Assembly (NCBI GenBank): GCA_001931535.1 | Contig: CP016211.1 | Location: forward strand, 10,648,377 to 10,712,376 | Reading direction: 5' to 3' | Source of the DNA: Minicystis rosea | GTDB lineage: Bacteria > Myxococcota_A > Polyangia > Polyangiales > Polyangiaceae | Length of the DNA: 64,000 nucleotides | In this document: positions 1 to 8,299 of the stretch, in pieces | Layout: the number at the start of each line of letters is the position of its first letter | How positions within the stretch are numbered: position 1 is the first letter of the stretch | Position numbers and translations under genes: made by a program | Notes under the pieces: model-generated | Database searches by the model: none | What the model was told of the DNA's origin: nothing | What the model saw: only the letters and a program-made list of their open reading frames with translations

Positions 1-2
1 CC

Positions 3-284
3 GCGCTCGCGCAGCGTGGCCTCGCGCCGGCGACGGAGGCCGAGATCCGAGAGCACGAAGCGGAGGCGCGCCGGCAGTACGCATCCATTCGACGGCTCTC
101 GCTGCCGCGGAGCATGTTGGGTCGGCTGGTCGAGGTCGCCGTCGTCCTCGATCGCGCGGCCATGCTGGAGGAAAAAGGATACGGCGCCGAGGTCGCGACG
201 ATCACGTCGCGCGCGGCCACGCCGCGGAACCTGGCCATTTTTGCGAGCCGCTCACCGGAGCGGCTCCCGCGCGTCGCGCGCTGA
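3..284 (+). CDS. C-terminal end of an unidentified protein (partial)
   Basis: An open frame enters from the left edge and stops at TGA 282-284, giving the last 93 residues of a protein. It has the biased third positions of real coding DNA here, and a 37-nt gap separates it from the next gene. The visible part is an Arg/Glu-rich helix followed by a short alpha/beta segment with a GYGAEVATI strand and a TPRNLAIFA ending. Such an ending occurs in some class I methyltransferase-like proteins, but I cannot assign a family from the tail alone. The overlapping frame starting at position 16 is Arg-rich and runs over the next gene, so I treat it as a shadow. Confidence 0.55.
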   Translation, partial: ALAQRGLAPATEAEIREHEAEARRQYASIRRLSLPRSMLGRLVEVAVVLDRAAMLEEKGYGAEVATITSRAATPRNLAIFASRSPERLPRVAR

Positions 285-321
285 GTCGACGACCCGTCGC
301 GATCGCGACGAGCTGCCGGCC

Positions 322-843
322 TCAGTTCTTGACGATGTGCTCTTGGATCGCGGCGCCGCCCGCGATCTCCTCACCGAACACGTCGACGTAGAGCACCTTC
401 GGGATCATCCCCGACTCGTCCGTGGCCACGTAGAGGTGCTTCATGTACGCGTCCTTGCCCGCGATGGTGGTGCGCACGCGCCACTTGCCGGCGTCGGACT
501 TCACCACCCACATCGGCCGCTCCTTGAAGGCCTTGAGCTTGAGCTGCCAGCTCTGCCCGTCCTTGGTCTGATCGCAGTCGTAGCCGTAGGCGATCTTCTG
601 GAGCGTGGTGATCGAGCTGCGGCTCCCGTCCTCCGCCTTGTTGATCCAGTAGCCGACCATCGGCTCCTTGGGATCGAGCGTGCCGGCCTTGGTCACGCGG
701 GCGTCGTAGTGGACCTCGTTGGCGTTCTTGCTCCGCTTGATGAAGAAGAGCTTGTCGTAGGTGACGTCGTCGGCGAGCGCCGGGAGCGAGGTGGAGAGCG
801 CGACGGCGAAGCTCGTGAGGAGGAATGTGCGGCGGTGGTGCAT
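322..843 (-). CDS. DUF4833 domain exported protein
   Basis: The 173-residue product has a cleavable signal peptide (Arg pair, hydrophobic stretch, cut near ALA-DD at about residue 25). The rest matches the DUF4833 pattern, with the LFFIKRSKNANEVHYDAR block near residues 32-49 and a WQLKLKAFKERPMWV block in the middle. It should lie in the periplasm or outside the cell; the molecular role of the family is unknown. The gene stands alone on the minus strand, facing the end of the partial gene at 3-284. The ATG at 843 is the only start that gives an intact signal peptide. Family name is from memory of the motif; function is not inferred. Confidence 0.8.
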   Translation of the reverse strand: MHHRRTFLLTSFAVALSTSLPALADDVTYDKLFFIKRSKNANEVHYDARVTKAGTLDPKEPMVGYWINKAEDGSRSSITTLQKIAYGYDCDQTKDGQSWQLKLKAFKERPMWVVKSDAGKWRVRTTIAGKDAYMKHLYVATDESGMIPKVLYVDVFGEEIAGGAAIQEHIVKN

Positions 844-977
844 GGCGGCTCCATGGTGCCATACCGGGTGAGCGCAGCGAAGCCCCGGGTGGCGCGGGAT
901 GATTGTTCAGGTGAGGCGGCCGGCGCGGGTGCCGGGCAGAGCATCCGACGGACGAGGGCCCGAGGATCTTCAGCGCT

Positions 978-1952
978 TCACGACGCCACGCGGTAAAGAA
1001 TGGCGCCGTACGCGAGGCCGCTGCCCACGCCGATCATGAGGATCCGGTCGCCCGGCTTCACGTCGCGGGTGCGCATCAGGCGGTCGAGGCTCGTCGGAAT
1101 CGAGGCCGAGACCAAGCTGCCGACCTCGCCGACCACCGGCACCATGCGCGACCGTTCGATGCCGAACGTCTCCACGATCAGATCGAGCATGGCCCCATTG
1201 GGCTGGTGGGGAAGCACCCACTCGATGTTCTTGATGTCCTCGCCGCATTGATCGAGCACCGCCTGTGCGCCTCGCCGGAGCGCGTCCACCACGATGCGAC
1301 CCAGGTCGGCGTTGGGGAGGGCGAACTGCACGCGCTCGATCTTGCGGGTCAACATCGGGTGCGCCGCGAAGACCGTGCCGCTGTGGGCGCCGTCGTTGCG
1401 TAGAAAGCTACCCAGCACGCCCTCGCCGGGCCGGCCCGGGCCGAGCACGGCCGCAGCGGCGCCGTCGCCGAAGACCACGTAGGGGCGTGGCTCGTCGGGA
1501 TGAATGAAGCGGCTCATCGTCTCGGTGGCGACGATGCCCACGGGATGAAGCCCCGTGGCCACCGAGCGCGCGGCCAGATCGAACGCGGAGACGAAGCCCA
1601 TGCAGGCGTTCACGAGGTCGAAGCCGTCGCAGCGATCGTCGAGGCCGAGGGCGTGGATGACGGTGTTCGCCGTGGCCGGGCCGATGTGATCGCCGCCGGT
1701 GCTGGTCACCAGGATGACGCGCCGCAGATCGCGCACGTCGATGCCTGCGGTCGCCGCCGCGTCGCGGAGCGCCTGCGTGGCGAGGTCGGCCGCGAGCGCG
1801 CCGGGCTCGGCCCAGTGACGCGTGCGCACGCCGGTCTTGGCGAGGATGACGGCGGGATCTTTGCTCGGCAGATCGCGGGCCACGATCGCTTCGGTGGCGA
1901 TGGGAGCGCCGGGGAGCGCCGAGGCGGTGCCGAGGATGCGAACCGGGATCAT
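978..1952 (-). CDS. FabH-like 3-oxoacyl-ACP synthase III, altered active site
   Basis: A 324-residue thiolase-fold condensing enzyme. The active-site Cys lies in DLVNACMGF (C117) and the His in VLPHQPNG (H249). The third residue, Asn in the usual G-N-[TSM]-x-[SA]-A-S-[IV]-P block, is Ser here (GSLVSASIP, S279). FabH condenses an acyl-CoA with malonyl-ACP; loss of the Asn suggests altered decarboxylation or an acyl-transfer role like other divergent KAS III enzymes. The ATG at 1952 is preceded by GGAGGT and overlaps the TGA of the upstream SDR gene (ATGA), so translation is probably coupled. Longer in-frame starts would run into the SDR gene. Last gene of a three-gene operon with a FabI-like protein and an SDR. 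Confidence 0.85.
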   Translation of the reverse strand: MIPVRILGTASALPGAPIATEAIVARDLPSKDPAVILAKTGVRTRHWAEPGALAADLATQALRDAAATAGIDVRDLRRVILVTSTGGDHIGPATANTVIHALGLDDRCDGFDLVNACMGFVSAFDLAARSVATGLHPVGIVATETMSRFIHPDEPRPYVVFGDGAAAAVLGPGRPGEGVLGSFLRNDGAHSGTVFAAHPMLTRKIERVQFALPNADLGRIVVDALRRGAQAVLDQCGEDIKNIEWVLPHQPNGAMLDLIVETFGIERSRMVPVVGEVGSLVSASIPTSLDRLMRTRDVKPGDRILMIGVGSGLAYGAILYRVAS

Positions 1953-2917
1953 CGTTTGACCTCCAACGAATTCGTCGCGATGCCTGCGAGCGACGCGCAG
2001 GCGGCCCAGAGACGCTCGGCCTCGGCGCGCGGGGCGCGCGTCCACGGCACCACGTGCGCGGGGCGCGCGGCGCGATCGAAGAAGAGCTCTCCCGTGCGAT
2101 CGCGGGCCGCGGGAGAGGCCGCGAGCCAGACGGCGGTGTCGGCGCCTTGATCGGGATCGCGCAACACCGGCTCGAACACGCGATGGTAGAGCGGGACGCT
2201 CGCGGCCGTGCCCGGCGTCGCCGTGAGGCCCGGGTGCGCGCAGTTCGACGTCACCCCGAGGCCCGCGAGGCGCTCGGCCCAGAGCGCGGACAGCTCGACT
2301 TGAGCTCGCTTCGTGCGCGCGTACTGGATTGGTCCGCGGTAGGTCCCGTGACCGAGCAGCCCATCGACGTCGAGCCGCTGCGTGTAGATGGCCGCCGACG
2401 TGATGTGGACGAGCCGCGCGGGCGCGGCGCGCGCGAGCGCCGGCAAGAGACGATGCGCGAGGACGAAGCCGCCGAGCACGTTGGTGGCGAACGTCCGCTC
2501 CACGCCTTCGGTGAGGCTTCGATTCCAGAGGATCACGCCGGCGTTGTTGATCAACGCGTGCACGCGCGGGTGCCGATCGAGGAGCCGCTCGGCGAGCGCG
2601 TGCGTCTCCGCGACGCTCGCCAGATCGGCGCGCTCGATCTCGACGTTGCTCGTACCGAGCGCGTGCTTCGCGGCCTCGGCGCGGCGGGGATCGCGGCCCA
2701 CGATCACCACGGTCGCGCCGCGATTCGCGAGGCCCCGCGCGATCGCGAGGCCGATCCCCGCGGTGCCCCCGGTGACGACGTGGACCTGGCCGTCGAGGCG
2801 CACGTCGAGGTCGGCCTCGCGAAAGCCGCGCCGATGGAGGCGATGACCGATGGCCGGATACGAAGCGACGCTCGCGATCTCGCGCAGCGCGTCTGCGAAG
2901 CCGAGATCGTCGCCCAT
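1949..2917 (-). CDS. Short-chain dehydrogenase/reductase (DHRS12-like)
   Basis: A 322-residue classical SDR: a leader of about 40 residues, the NAD(P)-binding TGGTAGIG (49-56), NNAG near 124-127, Ser at about 174 and the YxxxK pair YARTK (Y199, K203). The leader before the Rossmann fold (LHRRGFREADLDVRLDGQ) recalls eukaryotic DHRS12 and retinol-dehydrogenase-like SDRs. All catalytic residues are present, unlike its two operon neighbours. The start at 2917 is preferred over 2953 because homologous sequence begins there and a GTGAGG lies just upstream. Its stop overlaps the next start; the FabI-like gene ends 46 nt upstream. Substrate unknown; a fatty aldehyde, ketone or retinoid-like lipid is plausible from the neighbours. 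Confidence 0.85.
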   Translation of the reverse strand: MGDDLGFADALREIASVASYPAIGHRLHRRGFREADLDVRLDGQVHVVTGGTAGIGLAIARGLANRGATVVIVGRDPRRAEAAKHALGTSNVEIERADLASVAETHALAERLLDRHPRVHALINNAGVILWNRSLTEGVERTFATNVLGGFVLAHRLLPALARAAPARLVHITSAAIYTQRLDVDGLLGHGTYRGPIQYARTKRAQVELSALWAERLAGLGVTSNCAHPGLTATPGTAASVPLYHRVFEPVLRDPDQGADTAVWLAASPAARDRTGELFFDRAARPAHVVPWTRAPRAEAERLWAACASLAGIATNSLEVKR

Positions 2918-2963
2918 CGCCTCACTACAGCGGAAGGTCGCCGCGCCTCGCAAGAGGGAGCCG

Positions 2964-3782
2964 TCAGGTCGGACGGTTCAGCACCAGATCGAGCAGGCTC
3001 TGGGTCATCCCGCCCGTGTAGTCGATGGTCGCGCCGTTGAACCAACTGCCTTCGTCGCGGGTCAGGAAGGCGACGAAGGCGGCGACCTCCTCGAGGGTGC
3101 ACATGCGGCCGGCCGGGATCATGCGGCGGTGCGTGTCTTCGAGGCGCGCGAGGACCTCGGGCGCATAGACCTTCTGCACGGCGGGCGTGATCACCGTGGG
3201 GAACTTGAGCAGGTTGACCCGATGCCCGGCGGGCCCGAGCTCGAACGCGAGCTGGCGGATGTACGCTTCGAGCGCCGCCTTGGAGGCCGCGACCAAGCCG
3301 CAGTTGTGGAGCAGCGATTCCGCGAGCGGGTTGGTGAGGCCCACGAGGCGCGCGCTCGGGGCGAGGAGATCGCGGGCGATGAGCTCCTGCGTCCAGAAGA
3401 CGAAGGAGTGGGCCATCGAGTCGAAGGTCTTGTGGACCTGCCGCGCGAGGACTTGATCGCGATCGCCGGAGGCGAGGCGGCCGAGCGAGGCGTTGGCGAT
3501 CGAGTGGACGAAGAGCTTCACGCTGCGCGGGCCCGCGACCGCGAGGAGCGCATCGGCGCCCGCGCTCGCGGCGTCGGCGGTGCCCGCGTCGGCTTGCCAC
3601 AACACCGCGCGTTGCCCGGCGGCGGCCACGTCGGCGGCGACGCGCTCGGCCTCCTCCGGATGACGGCCGCGGTGTGCGCCGAAGACATGGAGGCCCGGCG
3701 ATCGCGCGACGGCCCGCGCGACCGCCGCGCCGGTGCCGGCCGAGACGCCGAGGATGACGGACCACTGCGAGGCTTCGCTCAA
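2964..3782 (-). CDS. FabI-like enoyl reductase homologue lacking catalytic Tyr
   Basis: A 272-residue SDR resembling enoyl-ACP reductase FabI, with a Gly-rich cofactor loop (GVSAGTG, residues 12-18) and a C-terminal part with the FabI-type GPxGxRVN block. In FabI the catalytic pair is Tyr-x6-Lys. The Lys is kept (K168 in AASKAALEA), but the Tyr seven residues before it is Cys161, and the other conserved Tyr ten residues further upstream is Asn151. It is therefore unlikely to be a normal FabI. The TTG start at 3782 has GGAGG five bases upstream; the longer ATG start would add an Arg-rich leader unlike the family. First gene of the operon with the SDR and FabH-like genes. Confidence 0.8.
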   Translation of the reverse strand: MSEASQWSVILGVSAGTGAAVARAVARSPGLHVFGAHRGRHPEEAERVAADVAAAGQRAVLWQADAGTADAASAGADALLAVAGPRSVKLFVHSIANASLGRLASGDRDQVLARQVHKTFDSMAHSFVFWTQELIARDLLAPSARLVGLTNPLAESLLHNCGLVAASKAALEAYIRQLAFELGPAGHRVNLLKFPTVITPAVQKVYAPEVLARLEDTHRRMIPAGRMCTLEEVAAFVAFLTRDEGSWFNGATIDYTGGMTQSLLDLVLNRPT

Positions 3783-4015
3783 GCTGCCTCCATAACACGG
3801 CCACGCGCAAACCCGGCCGCATCGATCTCCTCCGGGGCGCTGCACGCGCAGGGAATGCTGCACGCGCACGGCTGCGCGCGCGGAGACGTGGGCCTGCTCA
3901 ATGCGAGCCATGGGGCTGGCACACGAGGGCACATCACCCTTCGTGCCCCGAGAAAACAGGGGTGACACGCGTGGCATGGCCTCTGCCAATGCGCACCGCC
4001 AAGTGAGGTGAGGGC

Positions 4016-5296
4016 ATGAGGAACGCGAAGGCTTGGCTGCTCGGAGCCGTGGTCGCCGTCGCCGCGATGGCGAACGTGCCGGACGCGGATGCGTGTGGAG
4101 GCTGTTTCGCTCCGCCCTCGGAGACCACGGTGGTCACCGGGCACAAGATGATCCTGTCGATCTCCCAGGATCGCACGACGCTCTACGACCAGATCGTCTA
4201 CAGCGGCGATCCTTCTTCGTTCGCGTGGATCCTGCCCGTGAAGGGCGTCGCCGAGGTCGGGCTCTCGTCGGATGCGCTGTTCCAGAACCTCGGCGAGATG
4301 ACCTCGGCCACCATCTACTCGCCGCAGTGCGGGTGCGGCGGCGGCTTCTTCGGTGGTGGAGGCAGCGGCGGTGAAGGTGGTGGCTCGGACGTCGGCACGG
4401 TCACCGTCGTGTCCCAAAAGACGGTGGGCCCGTACGAGACGGTGCAGCTCAAGTCGACGGATCCGAGCGCGCTCGACGCATGGCTCGCGGACCACGGCTA
4501 CGCCATCCCCACCGACGTGCAGTCCGTCATCGATGCGTACGTGGCCGGCGGCTTCGACTTCCTCGCGCTCAAGCTGGTGCCGGGCAAGGACGTGAAGGCC
4601 ATGCGCCCCGTGCGCATCACGACGCCCGGCGCGAGCCCGGTGCTGCCGCTCCGCATGGTGGCTGCGGGCACCGGCGCGACCACGCCGATCACGCTCTGGG
4701 TCATGGGCGAAGGTCGCTACACGACCGTGAACCTGCCGAGCTTCACCGTCGATCCGAGCCTCCTCGTGTGGGACTGGAACACCTCGGAGAGCAACTACGC
4801 GCAGCTCAAGCAGAGCGGCTTCGCCGCGACGCAGAACAAGGGCTGGCTCGTGGAGGCCGCCGAACCGTTCTCGCGGTACGCGCTCGAAGACGTCCTGCAA
4901 ACGCTGATTTTGGACGACCCGACGTCGAGCGGCTACGACCCCGCGAACCCGGACGAGGAGCTCGCGTCCGACATGGACGCGCTCTTCGGATCGATCTCGA
5001 GCAACGCGCTCTGGATCACGCGGCTCAACGCCCAGCTCTCGCGCAGCGCGCTCGGCGCCGATCTCCAGCTCGGCGCCGCGCCCAAGCAGACCGTCGTGCA
5101 ACGCGCTTTCTTTCCGACGCTGACCGTCGGCCCCGATCCCTGCGGCTGCAGCAGCATCGACGACGATCCTCTCGGCAACAGCAGCGGCGGCAACCAGAGC
5201 TCCGGTTGCGCGATGACGCAGGGCAACGGCGCGCCCACGCTCGGCGGCCTCGCGCTCATGGCAGCGCTCGCGTTTGCGCGCCGTCGCCGGCGCTGA
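4016..5296 (+). CDS. DUF2330 surface protein with MYXO-CTERM anchor
   Basis: A 426-residue exported protein. The signal peptide ends near DADA-CGGCF, and the mature protein starts with the DUF2330 signature CGGCFAPP followed by a T/S-rich beta region (ILSISQDRTTLYDQIVYSG, FAWILPVKG). A Gly-rich loop (about 105-120) follows. The C-terminus has the MYXO-CTERM plan: SGC, a helix of about 15 hydrophobic residues, then RRRRR. In myxobacteria such tails are processed for surface attachment. The ATG at 4016 follows a GAGGTGAGGG ribosome site. The gene is divergent from the FabI-like operon, with about 230 nt between them. Function of DUF2330 is unknown. Confidence 0.88.
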   Translation: MRNAKAWLLGAVVAVAAMANVPDADACGGCFAPPSETTVVTGHKMILSISQDRTTLYDQIVYSGDPSSFAWILPVKGVAEVGLSSDALFQNLGEMTSATIYSPQCGCGGGFFGGGGSGGEGGGSDVGTVTVVSQKTVGPYETVQLKSTDPSALDAWLADHGYAIPTDVQSVIDAYVAGGFDFLALKLVPGKDVKAMRPVRITTPGASPVLPLRMVAAGTGATTPITLWVMGEGRYTTVNLPSFTVDPSLLVWDWNTSESNYAQLKQSGFAATQNKGWLVEAAEPFSRYALEDVLQTLILDDPTSSGYDPANPDEELASDMDALFGSISSNALWITRLNAQLSRSALGADLQLGAAPKQTVVQRAFFPTLTVGPDPCGCSSIDDDPLGNSSGGNQSSGCAMTQGNGAPTLGGLALMAALAFARRRRR

Positions 5297-5321
5297 TCCC
5301 ACGCAGACCTCGACGCGCCTG

Positions 5322-5352
5322 GCGACTTCGTGTCCACCTCACACGAAGTCGC
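5322..5352. terminator. Hairpin between convergent genes
   Basis: A perfect 12-bp stem (GCGACTTCGTGT paired with ACACGAAGTCGC) closes a 7-nt loop. It sits between the stop at 5296 and the convergent stop at 5394, so it could end transcription from both sides. There is no clear U tract, so a bidirectional hairpin role is inferred only from position. Confidence 0.55.
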
Positions 5353-5393
5353 GCGCCCTCTTCACGCTCACGCTCGTCGCGAGGACCGCACGC

Positions 5394-7205
<1,812 letters not shown>

Positions 7206-7230
7206 ATTGGCGCAGGCGGGGCGCGCGCCG

Positions 7231-8118
7231 TCAAGTCTCGCCGCGATCGCGGTGGCTCCGTTGCTCCCGAGCGATGGCCGCGATCAGCGTGGCCACGGGC
7301 AAAGACCTCTCGGGATAGGTGGCCACATGAATGGTGTGACCCATGAGCGACACCGCATTTCCCGAGGCCGTGACGAGGTTGGGATCGACGGCGCTCCACG
7401 TGAGCATCTCGGGATCGGTCGCGAGGTTCTTCCAGCACAAGCGCGCCGGCGTGAGGAGAAAACCCTCCTCCGCGCTGCCGAAGAGCGTGTCGTCGTACAG
7501 GACGGCGACCTCCTCGCCCTCGGCCAGATGATCGGCGTGCACGGTGCGCGCGTTGTGGTGTTTTCGCAGCGGGATCGAGGGAAAGTAATAAATGCCATCG
7601 ACCTCGCCGAGGTGGCGGCGCGCCAGCGCGACCAAGCGCGATACGACGCTCCCCGGCTCCGGCGAAGGGACGCCGGCAGCCGCACGATAAGGCCCTGCTC
7701 GGCCCATTTCCCCGCGGGTCACGATTTCACGAAAGAGCGTCGCCGTGGCTTTGGCCATGGGCCCGACCGACATGATGCGTCCCCCCGCGACGCGCACGCC
7801 GGCGCCGTCGGGCACGATGCTCGCGACCTCGACGTCCTCCCACGCAATCTGGCGGGCATTCTCCAAGAAGTTTCGCCAACAGAGCCGCTCGGGCGTGATC
7901 ACGAATCCCTCGTCGGCTCCTCCGAAAATCGTGGCGTCGTAGAGGACGAGAATCGGCTCGTCCTCGGGCAGATGATCGGCGTGCGCGCGGCGCGCCGCCG
8001 CCTCCTTGCGAGGCGGGATGTCAGGCGCGAAATAGAGGGACGACGGCTCCCCGAGGCGCTCTCGGGAGAGGCCCACGATGGCGTGGGCCGCCGCGGTGGA
8101 GCGCTCATTTCGGGGCAT
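7231..8118 (-). CDS. Protein with two tandem PH-like domains
   Basis: The 295 residues consist of two homologous halves. Both contain the same ordered blocks: ERLGEP / RHLGEV, then LYFAPDIPPRK / YYFPSIPLRK, AHADHL / VHADHL, LVLYDATIFGGADEGF / AVLYDDTLFGSAEEGF, and LCWRNF / LCWKNL. The pattern (LYDDTxFGxAxxGFxLTxxxLCWxN) is like a bacterial PH-like lipid- or protein-binding domain often attached to zinc-ribbon or Ter-type proteins. No signal peptide or transmembrane segment is seen, so it is probably cytoplasmic. The family is a pattern-based guess; no enzymatic residues are evident. ATG at 8118 follows a GAGG. The gene is divergent from the FG-GAP gene, with about 180 nt between. Confidence 0.75.
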   Translation of the reverse strand: MPRNERSTAAAHAIVGLSRERLGEPSSLYFAPDIPPRKEAAARRAHADHLPEDEPILVLYDATIFGGADEGFVITPERLCWRNFLENARQIAWEDVEVASIVPDGAGVRVAGGRIMSVGPMAKATATLFREIVTRGEMGRAGPYRAAAGVPSPEPGSVVSRLVALARRHLGEVDGIYYFPSIPLRKHHNARTVHADHLAEGEEVAVLYDDTLFGSAEEGFLLTPARLCWKNLATDPEMLTWSAVDPNLVTASGNAVSLMGHTIHVATYPERSLPVATLIAAIAREQRSHRDRGET

Positions 8119-8299
8119 CGCCCGGCCTCGTTTGCATCATCGCGCAAGTCTCCACTGTTTGATTCCTTGTCGGGATGAGCCTCCGAGCCGGGCATGGTAC
8201 GGCGGCACGACGCGAGAGAGAAGCGCGTGGGGCGAGCTGCCCTCGCCGACCCGCGTCGAATCGCGCCCCGCTGTGATGCACCACGCGTAGGCTGCGCGC

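Noticed and set aside
16..996. 326-residue Arg-rich plus-strand frame
   Set aside because: It spans the end of the partial gene and the opposite strand of the DUF4833 gene, with no ribosome site.
3783..4015. Possible tRNA or small RNA in the divergent gap
   Set aside because: Only a weak TCACCC...GGGTGA pairing was seen; no cloverleaf or conserved tRNA positions.
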